Positions 36,003-44,214 of a stretch of 64,000 nucleotides of DNA are shown here, one piece after another. Below the pieces are notes generated by a model, which did not search any database, was not told the DNA's origin, and worked only from the letters and a program-made list of their open reading frames with translations. Source of the stretch: Leclercia adecarboxylata (GTDB lineage Bacteria; Pseudomonadota; Gammaproteobacteria; Enterobacterales; Enterobacteriaceae); NCBI RefSeq assembly GCF_023639785.1, contig NZ_CP098325.1, forward strand, positions 3,782,001-3,846,000, given 5' to 3'. A program made the translations under genes and the position numbers. The first letter of the stretch is position 1. The number at the start of each line of letters is the position of its first letter.

Positions 36003-37181
36003 ATGTCCGACTGTATCATTCCAGAAATCAAAGAATCAGAAGAAGAAATCATTGCTATTCGCCGTCATTTACATGCCAATCCCGAATTAAGCCTGGAAGA
36101 GTTTAATACCAGTAATCTGGTTGCCCGCCAGCTCGAAGGCTGGGGCTATAAGGTCACGCGGGAGATCGGCAAAACCGGCGTGGTCGGCTCGATCACCAAA
36201 GGCCAGGGCACAAAATCCATCGGCCTGCGCGCCGATATGGATGCCCTGCCGATCCTCGAAGCCACCGATTTACCCTGGGCCAGCACCGTACCGGGCAAAA
36301 TGCACGCCTGCGGCCATGATGGCCATACGGCCATCTTATTAGCCGCCGCGAAATATATCGCCTCCGACGCCTGCCAGTTTAACGGCACCGTGCACCTTAT
36401 CTTCCAGCCTGCCGAAGAGGCCATTGGCGGCGCGGATCTGATGATCAAAGACGGGCTGTTCGATCGCTTCCCCTGCGACCGTATTTTTGCCCTGCACAAT
36501 ATGCCTTACCTGCCGACCGGGAAATTTGGCTTCTATGAGGGCAACTTTATGGCCTCTGCCGATACCGTGAAAATCACCCTGAAAGGGTACGGCGGGCATG
36601 GCGCGCACCCGGAACGCACCGTGGATCCCATTGTGACCGGTGCGGCGCTGATCATGTCCCTGCAGAGCATTGTGGCGCGTAACGTGCCGCCGGGTGAAAC
36701 CGCGGTTGTCACCGTGGGCACCTTCCAGTCGGGCATTGCCTCCAACGTGATCCCGGACAGCGCGGTGATGGAGCTGACGGTGCGTTCGATGAAGCCGGAG
36801 ATCCGCGACCTGCTGATCCGCCGTATTCAGGAGATCGCCGACTTTACCGCCCGCAGCTACGGCGCCACCAGCGACGTGGAGATCTATGATTCCTATCCGG
36901 TACTGGTGAACGATGCGGAACAGACCGCCTTTGCCCGCCAGCTGGCCGTGGAGTTCTTTGGTGAAGAGGCGGTACTCGACAGCGTCTCCCCGTCCAACGG
37001 CAGCGAAGATTTTGCCTTTATGCTGCAGCAACGCCCGGGAAGCTACTTCCTGCTCGGCAACGGCGTGAAAGGGGAAAAAGGCGGCTGCATGGTGCATAAC
37101 CCCGGCTACGACTTCAATGACGAGATCATTACTACCGGGGCCTCCTTCTTTGCCCGTCTGGTTGAAAACTATTGCCGTTAA
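36003..37181 (+). CDS. M20-family amidohydrolase (hippurate hydrolase/IAA-amino acid hydrolase-like)
   Basis: A 392-residue zinc metallohydrolase that should release an amino acid from an N-acyl or N-aroyl conjugate. The family motifs ADMDALP, HACGHDGHT, QPAEE (general base) and GYGGHGAHPE are all present, and FMLQQRPGSYFLLGNG near the C-terminus is typical of the HipO/AbgA/IAA-hydrolase group. No signal peptide is seen, so it is cytoplasmic. It is followed 15 bp later by an exported amino-acid binding protein, suggesting the two act on one amino-acid conjugate or its product. The exact substrate is unknown. This gene is not at this place in E. coli K-12. Confidence 0.87.
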   Translation: MSDCIIPEIKESEEEIIAIRRHLHANPELSLEEFNTSNLVARQLEGWGYKVTREIGKTGVVGSITKGQGTKSIGLRADMDALPILEATDLPWASTVPGKMHACGHDGHTAILLAAAKYIASDACQFNGTVHLIFQPAEEAIGGADLMIKDGLFDRFPCDRIFALHNMPYLPTGKFGFYEGNFMASADTVKITLKGYGGHGAHPERTVDPIVTGAALIMSLQSIVARNVPPGETAVVTVGTFQSGIASNVIPDSAVMELTVRSMKPEIRDLLIRRIQEIADFTARSYGATSDVEIYDSYPVLVNDAEQTAFARQLAVEFFGEEAVLDSVSPSNGSEDFAFMLQQRPGSYFLLGNGVKGEKGGCMVHNPGYDFNDEIITTGASFFARLVENYCR

Positions 37182-37196
37182 GACAGGGACTGAATA

Positions 37197-37973
37197 ATGA
37201 AAAAATACCTTTTACCCCTGGTGGCCCTGCTGGCTGCCTCATCCGCCTTCGCGGCCGAAACGAAAGCGCTGCGTTTTGGCGTGGATCCGACCTTTGCGCC
37301 CTTTGAGTCCAAAAGCCCGCAGGGTGAAGTCGTCGGGTTTGATATCGATCTGGGGAATGCCATCTGTCAGCACCTGCAGGCGAAATGCGTCTGGGTTGAG
37401 AACAATTTCGACGGCATCATCCCTTCCCTTAAAGCGCGTAAATTTGATGCCATTCTTTCGGGGATGTACATCACCGAAAAACGTAAAGAGCAGATTGCCT
37501 TCAGCGATAAAATTTACAGCGGCCCGGTGTTCCTTGTGGCGCGCAAAAACACGCTTCCCGGCAACAGCCTGGCGCAGCTGAAGGGGAAAACCATCGGCGT
37601 GGAGCAGGGTTCCGCTCAGGAAACCTATGCCAACCAGAAATGGCGCGGCGAGGGCGTTAACGTTGTGGCCTATCAGGGTGCGGACCAGGTGATCCGCGAC
37701 CTGGAATCCGGCCGTATCGATGGGGCGGTGCTCTCCGGGGTGATGGCAGAGTACAGCTTCCTCAGCCAGCCGCAGGGCAAAGAGTTCGCCTTTGTCGGCG
37801 GCGCGCTGCAGGACGATGCCCTGTTTGGCGCCGGGGCTGCCATCGGTCTGCGTAAAGAGGATGAGCAGCTGCGTCAGGATCTGAACGGCGCCATCGCCGC
37901 GATCCTGGCCGACGGCACCTATAAAAAGCTCGCCGCGAAATACTTCAGCTTCGATATCTATACCGGCAAATAG
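37197..37973 (+). CDS. Periplasmic basic amino-acid-type ABC binding protein (orphan)
   Basis: A 258-residue family 3 solute-binding protein, similar in layout to ArgT/HisJ. The signal peptide MKKYLLPLVALLAASSAFA is followed by ETKALRFGVDPTFAPFESK; the motif GFDIDLGNAICQHL and the ligand Arg/Asp positions near ISGMYIT-like text (LSGMYITEKRKEQIAF) are standard for lysine/arginine/ornithine binders. There is no permease or ATPase gene nearby, so it must dock on a shared permease such as HisQMP. It is co-transcribed with the M20 amidohydrolase. The ligand is inferred only to family level. Confidence 0.88.
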   Translation: MKKYLLPLVALLAASSAFAAETKALRFGVDPTFAPFESKSPQGEVVGFDIDLGNAICQHLQAKCVWVENNFDGIIPSLKARKFDAILSGMYITEKRKEQIAFSDKIYSGPVFLVARKNTLPGNSLAQLKGKTIGVEQGSAQETYANQKWRGEGVNVVAYQGADQVIRDLESGRIDGAVLSGVMAEYSFLSQPQGKEFAFVGGALQDDALFGAGAAIGLRKEDEQLRQDLNGAIAAILADGTYKKLAAKYFSFDIYTGK

Positions 37974-37987
37974 CGTTGCTCCGCCCT

Positions 37988-38515
37988 TCACTGGCTGGAG
38001 GGCGGCAATTTCCAGTGCTGGGTTAAGGGGGGCGAGCCGCCGTTCACCGGGTCCCGCTCAGGAAACGGCAGGGCAACGATCCGCGCCAGTATCGCTGGCG
38101 TCGCCGCCTGCTTGCAAAGATCGAATTCCATTCCCGGCGGATAGGCTCCCACCACCATAAAATCGAGAGAGGCAGATAAGCGGCAGTGCCCGGTTCCCGC
38201 AGGTAATAGCAGTGCATCCCCTGCTTCGACGTCTATCTCCTCACCACCAGGCCCGCCAATGACCAGCCGCGCTGTCCCCCGGGCAATGCCCAGGACTTCA
38301 TGGGCGGTAGTGTGGTAATGGTGATAATCAAAAATCCCATCGCGCCACTGAGGTGGCCAGCCGTTGTCGGCAAACCGTTGTTCGAACTGGCCGGCAACGT
38401 CGCCATCCGTTATCACCCCTTTATAAATCAGTACCGGCAGATGGGGATGATTCGGCACCCAGTCTTTAGACGAGAGCATCAGCTCCCGGGGCGTAATGGT
38501 ATCGTTAACGGTCAT
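37988..38515 (-). CDS. Cupin-domain protein
   Basis: A 175-residue protein with a cupin fold. The metal motif is HYHTTAHEVLGI (about 85-96), with glycine-rich GDALLLPAGTGHCRL as motif 2. The start ATG 38515 has GAGAAG upstream; an in-frame ATG at 38527 is less well placed. It is convergent with the binding-protein gene (14-bp gap). The function is unknown; YjlB-type cupins are the closest family recalled. The adjacent LysR gene is in the same orientation, 72 bp upstream. Confidence 0.75.
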   Translation of the reverse strand: MTVNDTITPRELMLSSKDWVPNHPHLPVLIYKGVITDGDVAGQFEQRFADNGWPPQWRDGIFDYHHYHTTAHEVLGIARGTARLVIGGPGGEEIDVEAGDALLLPAGTGHCRLSASLDFMVVGAYPPGMEFDLCKQAATPAILARIVALPFPERDPVNGGSPPLTQHWKLPPSSQ

Positions 38516-38587
38516 GGCTCTTCTCACTCAGCAGTGACATTCCGTTAAGTGTAGTGCGTTTTTGTTTCGCTACTGCTACAGCCATTC

Positions 38588-39463
38588 TCACAACGGATCC
38601 GCTTTTAGCTGCAGCCAGTTCCGCAGCCAGTTGCCTGCCGTTCCCGGCGGGGAGCGCTTGTTCCAGAGCAGATCGATGGCCACCGAGCGCGGCCAGCCCG
38701 ACACGTTGAGCTGCACCAGCGCCTTTGCCGGGGCAAACTCCTCCACCAGCGCACAGGGCAGCGCGCACCAGCCGAAGCCCTGTACCGCCATGCTGAGCAG
38801 CATCAGGTAGTTGGGCGCCGACCACACCGGCCCCTGCGCCAGCACCGGCTCCCGCTCCAGATAGGTGTTAAGACGCAGCTCCCGCCAGCCGTGCAGTTCG
38901 TCCGCGTCAAGGCGTTGTTGTCCTGCCAGTGGATGGGTGGCCGAGGTGTAGATCGCCATATGGGTCTGCATCGGCAGGCGAACGGCGGCGATGTCGGTGG
39001 GATAGCTCTCCCGCGCCCCGGTAAGGCCGATTTGCGCCCGCTCTTTTTGCAGCAGGTCGATGACGTCTTCCTCTTCACCAATCAGGCATTCGAATTCGGT
39101 ATGGGGAAAACGCTCATCAAAACGAAACAGCATATCTTCCAGCACGTCGGGGTGCAGGGTATCAGAGAGGACGAACGTCAGCCGCGCTTCGGTCTCTTCG
39201 CTGAGAGAAACCGCCAGCTCATCCAGCCGCGCGCTGGCTGCCAGAATCGACTGAACATAGCCAAGGACCTGCCTGCCCTGGGCGGTAAGCACCGGCTGGC
39301 GGGCGCTGCGATCGAAAAGGGCGAAGCCCAGATCCTCTTCAAGATGGGCGATGGCGGTACTGATGGTGGACTGGCTTTTCCGCAGGCGTCGCGCGGCGGC
39401 AGAGAACGATCCTGCCGCCACCGTCTCGACGAACGCGGTTAACGCTTCGGGGGAGTAGCGCAT
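38588..39463 (-). CDS. LysR-family regulator, divergent to a PACE efflux gene
   Basis: A 291-residue LysR-type regulator: HTH FSAAARRLRKSQSTISTAIA (about 20-39) and a C-terminal substrate-binding domain. It is divergently oriented, across 104 bp, to the PACE transporter, the arrangement seen for AceR and AceI in Acinetobacter. By that analogy it probably activates the efflux gene in response to a cationic ligand. It could also control the cupin gene downstream in the same orientation. Confidence 0.85.
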   Translation of the reverse strand: MRYSPEALTAFVETVAAGSFSAAARRLRKSQSTISTAIAHLEEDLGFALFDRSARQPVLTAQGRQVLGYVQSILAASARLDELAVSLSEETEARLTFVLSDTLHPDVLEDMLFRFDERFPHTEFECLIGEEEDVIDLLQKERAQIGLTGARESYPTDIAAVRLPMQTHMAIYTSATHPLAGQQRLDADELHGWRELRLNTYLEREPVLAQGPVWSAPNYLMLLSMAVQGFGWCALPCALVEEFAPAKALVQLNVSGWPRSVAIDLLWNKRSPPGTAGNWLRNWLQLKADPL

Positions 39464-39567
39464 GATGTATCTACTTTATCGATGGAATCTAACTTTTATA
39501 TATCAATAATTGCGATAAAAATAGCCGGATTATTTGCCCATCCTGGCATTTTATGAGGTAAGACGTT

Positions 39568-40029
39568 ATGCAGCACAACGATGTTCAGCGCAGAAAACTG
39601 CCGGAACGTATTTTTCACGCCGTCTGTTTCGAGGGTATTGCCACAGCAATTCTTGCACCGACTACCGCATGGCTGATGCAGCGCCCGGTGCTCGAAATGG
39701 GCGGATTAACCATTATCCTCGCTACCACGGCGATGATCTGGAACATCATCTTTAACGCTGTGTTTGACAGGCTGTGGCCGCGGCATAAGGTGCCCCGCAC
39801 CGCAAAAGTCCGCGCCCTGCACGCCCTTGGCTTTGAAGTGGGGTTCATCTTTATCGGGGTCGGTATTGTGTCGCTGGTGCTGGGCGTGAGCCTGCTTCAG
39901 GCCTTCACGCTGGAGATTGGCTTCTTTATTTTCTTCCTGCCTTACACCATGGTTTATAACTGGGCGTATGACACCCTGCGGGATCGCATTGTGAAGCGAC
40001 GCCAGCAGCGAGACATTATCACCCCGTAA
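39568..40029 (+). CDS. PACE-family (chlorhexidine-type) efflux transporter
   Basis: A 153-residue inner-membrane protein with four helices in two tandem bacterial transmembrane pair domains. The motifs are RIFHAVCFEGIATAI...PTTAWLM in the first half and RALHALGFEVGFIF...PYTMVYNWAYD in the second; the Glu in helix 1 (FEG) is the family's key acidic residue. Relatives export chlorhexidine, acriflavine or short diamines. The natural substrate is probably a polyamine-like cation, by family analogy. It is divergent from the LysR gene. Confidence 0.9.
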   Translation: MQHNDVQRRKLPERIFHAVCFEGIATAILAPTTAWLMQRPVLEMGGLTIILATTAMIWNIIFNAVFDRLWPRHKVPRTAKVRALHALGFEVGFIFIGVGIVSLVLGVSLLQAFTLEIGFFIFFLPYTMVYNWAYDTLRDRIVKRRQQRDIITP

Positions 40030-40036
40030 TCCTTCC

Positions 40037-40057
40037 GGCCGGAAATGCTTTCCGGCC
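40037..40057 (+). repeat. Nine-base stem-loop after the PACE gene
   Basis: GGCCGGAAA-TGC-TTTCCGGCC is a perfect hairpin 7 bp after the stop codon, without a T-run. It is a possible weak terminator or mRNA stabiliser. Confidence 0.5.
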
Positions 40058-40147
40058 CGCCTTCGGTAGCGTCAACTGCGACCCCAACTCCTCAATGTGG
40101 TAAAATAGTCTCCTTTTTGTTGGTTTTATAGTTGATACGTTTCTCTC

Positions 40148-41377
40148 ATGTCGAAAATCTGGTCTAAAGAAGAGACCCTCTGGAGCTTTGCCCTCTACGG
40201 CACTGCCGTGGGCGCAGGAACCTTGTTTCTGCCCATCCAGCTCGGGTCTGCAGGGGCTATCGTCCTGCTCATCACCGCCCTTGTGGCTTATCCATTCACA
40301 TACTGGCCCCACAAAGCCTTATGCCAGTTCATCCTCTGTGCTAAAACCAAAAGCAGCGAAGGGATCACCGGAGCGGTGACACACTACTACGGGAAAAAGA
40401 TCGGCAATCTGATCACCACCCTCTACTTTGTCGCCTTTTTTGTGGTGGTGCAGATTTATGCCGTGGCGATCACCAACTCGCTTACCGAACAGCTGGCGAA
40501 GCATATAACGGTGGATACCACCGTACGTGTGCTGGTCAGTCTGGGCGTGGTACTGACGTTAAACCTGATCTTTTTGATGGGGCGGCATGCCACCCTCCGG
40601 GTGATGGGCTTTCTGGTCTTCCCACTGATTGCTTACTTCCTGCTGGTGTCGCTCTATCTCACCCACAGCTGGCAGCCCTCGCTGCTCACCAGCCAGATGA
40701 CCTTCGATCAACATACGCTGCACCAGGTGTGGATCTCCATTCCGGTGATGGTGTTCGCCTTTAGCCATACGCCGATCATTTCGACCTTTGCCGTCGACCG
40801 GCGGGAGAAATATGGCGACGCCGCCATGGGCAAATGCACCCGCATTATGAAAGTGGCCTACCTGATTATCTGCCTGAGCGTGCTGTTCTTCGTCGTCAGC
40901 TGCCTGCTGTCGATCCCGCCGTCGTACATCGTCGCCGCCAAAGAGCAAGGGGTTACTATTCTCTCGGCACTCTCCATGATGCCCTCCTCCCCTTCGTGGC
41001 TTGGGATCTCCGGGATTGTGGTCGCCATTGTCGCCATGTCGAAGTCGTTTCTCGGGACCTATTTCGGGGTGATTGAAGGAGCGACGGAGATGGTGAAATC
41101 ATCATTAAATCAGGTTGGGGTGAAGAAAAGCCGGGCCTTTAACCGGGCCGTGTCGGTGATGGGCGTATCATTAATCACCTTTGCGGTGTGCTGCATTAAT
41201 CCCAATGCCATCTCGATGATCTATGCCATCAGCGGGCCGCTTATCGCCATGATTTTGTTCATCATGCCGACCCTGTCGACCTTCCTCATTCCGGCGCTGA
41301 AGCCCTACCGCTCCGTCGGCAATGTGCTGACGCTGATTATCGGGGTGTTGTGCGTGTCGGTGATGTTTATCGCTTAA
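40148..41377 (+). CDS. yqeG: HAAAP-family amino-acid transporter YqeG
   Basis: A 409-residue inner-membrane symporter with about 11 helices, in the hydroxy/aromatic amino-acid permease family with SdaC and TdcC. Family text includes FALYGTAVGAGTLFLPIQLG at the N-terminus, AFSHTPIISTFAVDRREKYG mid-protein and KSFLGTYFGVIEGATE. It is close to E. coli YqeG along its length, at the same relative place after yqeF. Serine/threonine-type substrates are expected from the family; the actual cargo is not established here. A TATAGT -10-like element lies about 20 bp before the start. Confidence 0.93.
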   Translation: MSKIWSKEETLWSFALYGTAVGAGTLFLPIQLGSAGAIVLLITALVAYPFTYWPHKALCQFILCAKTKSSEGITGAVTHYYGKKIGNLITTLYFVAFFVVVQIYAVAITNSLTEQLAKHITVDTTVRVLVSLGVVLTLNLIFLMGRHATLRVMGFLVFPLIAYFLLVSLYLTHSWQPSLLTSQMTFDQHTLHQVWISIPVMVFAFSHTPIISTFAVDRREKYGDAAMGKCTRIMKVAYLIICLSVLFFVVSCLLSIPPSYIVAAKEQGVTILSALSMMPSSPSWLGISGIVVAIVAMSKSFLGTYFGVIEGATEMVKSSLNQVGVKKSRAFNRAVSVMGVSLITFAVCCINPNAISMIYAISGPLIAMILFIMPTLSTFLIPALKPYRSVGNVLTLIIGVLCVSVMFIA

Positions 41378-41383
41378 AAATGA

Positions 41384-41407
41384 GAACCTGCAGCACGCTG
41401 CAGGTTC
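41384..41407. terminator. Terminator between yqeG and yjdJ
   Basis: GAACCTGCAG-CACG-CTGCAGGTTC is a perfect ten-base stem. On the minus strand it is followed by TCATTTTT, so it mainly serves yjdJ; the A-run on the other flank gives it some bidirectional character. Confidence 0.7.
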
Positions 41408-41411
41408 AGTA

Positions 41412-41684
41412 TCAGGCGCGGATATCGTCGTATTCGCGGGTATTATCAAATTCATGTTTGGCGAAAGGACAAAGAGGAATGATTTTGCGGTTTTCTGCAC
41501 GCATCTTCTCCACCACTTTTGCCACCAGCTGTTTACCCACCCCCTGGCCTTTCAGGCTGGGATCGACATCGGTATGCTCAATAATGCTGAGATGTTCGCC
41601 GGTAGGAACAAAGACGATCTCCGCGACCTGGTTGCCTTCGGCATCGTTGACATAAAACTTGTTATGGCCTTCCTGAATTTCCAT
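41412..41684 (-). CDS. yjdJ: Small GNAT-like acetyltransferase YjdJ
   Basis: A 90-residue minimal N-acetyltransferase-fold protein. The acetyl-CoA motif [18 protein letters not shown] (about 44-61) and the [18 protein letters not shown] tail are conserved in the YjdJ family. It lies 10 bp downstream of yjdI, reproducing the yjdI-yjdJ pair that in E. coli K-12 is at a different chromosomal place. The substrate is unknown. Confidence 0.9.
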   Translation of the reverse strand: MEIQEGHNKFYVNDAEGNQVAEIVFVPTGEHLSIIEHTDVDPSLKGQGVGKQLVAKVVEKMRAENRKIIPLCPFAKHEFDNTREYDDIRA

Positions 41685-41694
41685 GGTGTCTCGC

Positions 41695-41925
41695 TTATTT
41701 GTGGCGGTACTTGAGGGCGCCGCTTGGGCAGGAGTCGATCACACGCACAACCGTATCGGTATCCACTTCATCGGGGATGATCCAGGGTTTGCGTTTCAGG
41801 TTGAAGAGCTTAGCGCTGCCGCGCACGCAGTTTCCCGAGTGCTGACAGATACCGGTATTGAAGTAGACGTCAATTTTCTCACCGGTATAGGCCCGGTATC
41901 CCGCCTCCAGCAGTTCGTTATCCAT
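41695..41925 (-). CDS. yjdI: Small ferredoxin-like iron-sulfur protein YjdI
   Basis: A 76-residue divergent ferredoxin (Fer4_19 type). Cys in [14 protein letters not shown] and [13 protein letters not shown] would ligate one cluster. The start [20 protein letters not shown] at 41925 with GAGG upstream fits the E. coli length; a 13-codon extension to 41964 is rejected. It is operonic with yjdJ. Its electron-transfer partner is unknown. Confidence 0.9.
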   Translation of the reverse strand: MDNELLEAGYRAYTGEKIDVYFNTGICQHSGNCVRGSAKLFNLKRKPWIIPDEVDTDTVVRVIDSCPSGALKYRHK

Positions 41926-42075
41926 GACATTGCCTCTGTGGTTATTATGGTTGGGATCAAGCATAGCGCGATATCTCCATTGAACCTGTTCGTTTAAAAA
42001 TAAACAACATTTATCTGCAATCTGTCTATCCAGGCTGGATAATTAACGCTGTTTTTAAGTAATACAGGTCAGATA

Positions 42076-42474
42076 ATGAGAACCATACCGATATTCATAC
42101 TGGCATTAAGTATGATTTCAGTCGCCGGCTGTAGCACACCGAAGCCAGATAAAGTAGAGCAGATCAACAGATTGCACATTCCTTTAGTCCTCCCTGGCGC
42201 AAAAACGCTACCGGCTCCGACATCACATATTGCTACGCTGTACAATACCAATAAACGGGATATTGAGACGCTTACCGACACGCTTAAAAAAGAATATTTA
42301 CAGGATGTAAATCCTAAAGAGATATTTGAAATGGACAGTGATGTACAGCCGGTTTACGCCTCTCTTTCCAGATTAGAAGCATTAGCTTCAATGAACCAGC
42401 AATACCTTAAAGATAAAAATGAAATGGGGTTACAGCAGATACATATTGTACTTAAACCTGTCATCACAGGTTAA
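42076..42474 (+). CDS. Hypothetical lipoprotein
   Basis: A 132-residue protein not recognised beyond its signal. MRTIPIFILALSMISVAGC is a lipoprotein signal with lipobox VAGC; the mature part is charged and mostly helical, with no obvious domain. Codon use is AT-richer (many AAA, ATA, TTA) than in flanking genes, which suggests acquired DNA. It is convergent with the OmpA-like barrel gene, and a shared terminator lies between them. No function can be assigned. Confidence 0.75.
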   Translation: MRTIPIFILALSMISVAGCSTPKPDKVEQINRLHIPLVLPGAKTLPAPTSHIATLYNTNKRDIETLTDTLKKEYLQDVNPKEIFEMDSDVQPVYASLSRLEALASMNQQYLKDKNEMGLQQIHIVLKPVITG

Positions 42475-42484
42475 TCTCCCATAC

Positions 42485-42512
42485 AAAAAACCCGGCAGGT
42501 CAGTGCCGGGTT
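42485..42512 (-). terminator. Terminator between the lipoprotein and OmpA-like genes
   Basis: AACCCGGCA-CTGACC-TGCCGGGTT with a T6 run on the minus strand. It follows the OmpA-like gene's stop by about 26 bp and may also stop transcription from the lipoprotein gene. Confidence 0.85.
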
Positions 42513-42538
42513 CTACGAGAGCATGGGTTATCAGCGTA

Positions 42539-43156
42539 TCAATCGTGCTGCCCGAAACGGTAGGTCAGCCCGGCCGTAACCGTACTGATATCACCGCTTA
42601 CACCAATCTGATTGGCATTGCCCACGTTGCTTACCCACTGATATTCAAGGCGACCTGCCCAGTTTTCGTTAAAGGCATACTCGGTACCTACCGCAGCCAG
42701 CGGGCGAACACCCGTTTCAAAGCGATTGTGCCCACTGATATCTGATTCCGCACGGTATCCCATTGCCCCGGCGCGACCATACAGGTCCCAGTCTGGCGTG
42801 AGGGCATAGCTTGCCTTCAGGGACATCTGAATCCCCTGGCTTTTCATTGTGGCACCCGCGCCGCTGTGACGACCTTTAATCTGCATATTACCTAAATAAT
42901 CGTAGCCGCCTTCAACAGCAAGCCATGAGTTAATCTGGTAACCGGTATAGATACCTCCACCGACGTTGTCCTGATCCACGTTAAAATGGCTGGAGCCACT
43001 ATTATTATCCAGTGCTTTACTACCCGTATTGGTATCGAAATAGTGTGTCCATCCGAACTTTCCACCACTGTACCAGGTTCCGGCATCGCCCGCGGCAAAC
43101 GCTGCGGAAGAGGTGAAAGCACTTACGATAATTAAAGCAACAACGGTCTTTTTCAT
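42539..43156 (-). CDS. OmpA-like outer-membrane beta-barrel protein
   Basis: A 205-residue outer-membrane protein: signal peptide MKKTVVALIIVSAFTSSAAFA, then a mature part starting GDAGTWYSGGKFGWTHYFD with the eight-strand OmpA transmembrane-domain pattern. GGIYTGYQINSWLAVEGGYDYLG is like the first barrel strands, and the chain ends in GLTYRFGQHD. The peptidoglycan-binding C-terminal domain of OmpA is absent, so this is a barrel-only relative. ATG 43156 begins the signal peptide; a five-codon extension is rejected. It lies downstream of the IprA-like regulator on the same strand (113-bp gap with room for its own promoter). Confidence 0.85.
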   Translation of the reverse strand: MKKTVVALIIVSAFTSSAAFAAGDAGTWYSGGKFGWTHYFDTNTGSKALDNNSGSSHFNVDQDNVGGGIYTGYQINSWLAVEGGYDYLGNMQIKGRHSGAGATMKSQGIQMSLKASYALTPDWDLYGRAGAMGYRAESDISGHNRFETGVRPLAAVGTEYAFNENWAGRLEYQWVSNVGNANQIGVSGDISTVTAGLTYRFGQHD

Positions 43157-43269
43157 AATAATCTCGTCCACATTTACTGTAGGTAAATCTCTTTATTTCT
43201 CAGTAGTGAAACGATATACAAAAACCGCTTTCAGGTTAATTATCATTCTGTTTAAAATTAAATTTTCAA

Positions 43270-43899
43270 TCAAAAACTCTCAGGCAGATCCTTTATTTCC
43301 AGGAGATAGCCGCCACGTTTAAAGTCGATATATCCCTCTTTTTTCAGGGAAGAAATGACATTCAGAACACTACTGCGTGAGAGTAGCGTTCTGTCCTGAA
43401 TATAATCCAGAATAGAGATGCGCATGCGGGTCTGTTCCGGCAGCGTTATCATCTCCAGCAGGTGGTTACGGATCACCGAATAGGTTCGCTGCTGGACGAC
43501 CAGTGCGTCACGATAAAACAGATAAGCGGTATGGTACGACAGCACCGTTGCCACGTCCGCCCACAACCCTCGCTGGGTGATGATCTCCGACGCCTGGTTT
43601 GCATCAATCCGTAACATCGTCGATTCAGACTCGGTACGCAAAATATGGCCTTTCGTCGGCTGAATCATCTCTGCAATGCCAAAAAGATGCGCTTCATACA
43701 CTGTGACGATCAGCAGCCCATCGGAGGCACGCAGTATGGATAGCTCCCCTTCCAGAAAGAAGTAGAGCTGGGGACGGCCTTTGTAGTTCCAGGTCATTCT
43801 TTTACGCGGGATCACCTGGATTTTCTCCGCAATCGGCTCAAGCGCCTCCAACAGACGTTGCATGGACTCTTCGGGGCGAACGGGTGAAATAAGATGCAT
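43270..43899 (-). CDS. Crp/Fnr-like winged-helix regulator, IprA (YaiV) family
   Basis: A 209-residue protein with an N-terminal cyclic-nucleotide-binding-like beta domain (RPQLYFFLEGELSILRASDG) and a C-terminal winged helix (LLSRSSVLNVISSLKKEGYI, about 172-191). It resembles the IprA/YaiV family, which in Salmonella affects hydrogen peroxide resistance. No cAMP-binding signature is evident. It sits upstream of the OmpA-like gene in the same orientation and is a candidate regulator of it. An AT-rich inverted repeat lies about 100 bp upstream. Confidence 0.8.
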   Translation of the reverse strand: MHLISPVRPEESMQRLLEALEPIAEKIQVIPRKRMTWNYKGRPQLYFFLEGELSILRASDGLLIVTVYEAHLFGIAEMIQPTKGHILRTESESTMLRIDANQASEIITQRGLWADVATVLSYHTAYLFYRDALVVQQRTYSVIRNHLLEMITLPEQTRMRISILDYIQDRTLLSRSSVLNVISSLKKEGYIDFKRGGYLLEIKDLPESF

Positions 43900-43997
43900 A
43901 GTATGACCTGATAACTTTGGGTAGTAGTCAGAGTAGCCTGGAGAGTAAAGCTATAGACGCATTTCGGCTTTCAGATATAGCAACGAATAAACGATGG

Positions 43998-44031
43998 GTA
44001 AAATTTAAATTGTTTATTTTTAAATTTTTAC
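43998..44031. repeat. AT-rich inverted repeat upstream of the IprA-like gene
   Basis: Arms GTAAAATTTAAA and TTTAAATTTTTAC are complementary apart from one extra base, around a short AT-rich loop. It lies between the tRNA and the regulator gene. It could be an operator or an H-NS-type nucleation site; no evidence favours either. Confidence 0.5.
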
Positions 44032-44060
44032 GTCAGGACATGCTGATGGAAGGATGAAGC

Positions 44061-44134
44061 TGGAGCGGGCGAAGGGAATCGAACCCTCGTATAGAGCTTG
44101 GGAAGCTCTCGTTCTACCATTGAACTACGCCCGC
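44061..44134 (-). tRNA. glyU: tRNA-Gly (anticodon CCC)
   Basis: A 74-nt cloverleaf on the minus strand. The acceptor stem is GCGGGCG/CGCCCGC, the anticodon loop TTCCCAA is closed by AGAGC/GCTCT, the T-arm contains GGTTCGATTCC, and the 3' end TCCA is encoded. It matches E. coli glyU (Gly-CCC), the tRNA next to which the ETT2 island lies. Confidence 0.97.
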
Positions 44135-44214
44135 TTTGAGGTGCGTAAAGCATTATAGACCTTACACCCCTTCTGACAAGACTCCCTTACGCTAACCGGC
44201 GATAAAATAACCAC

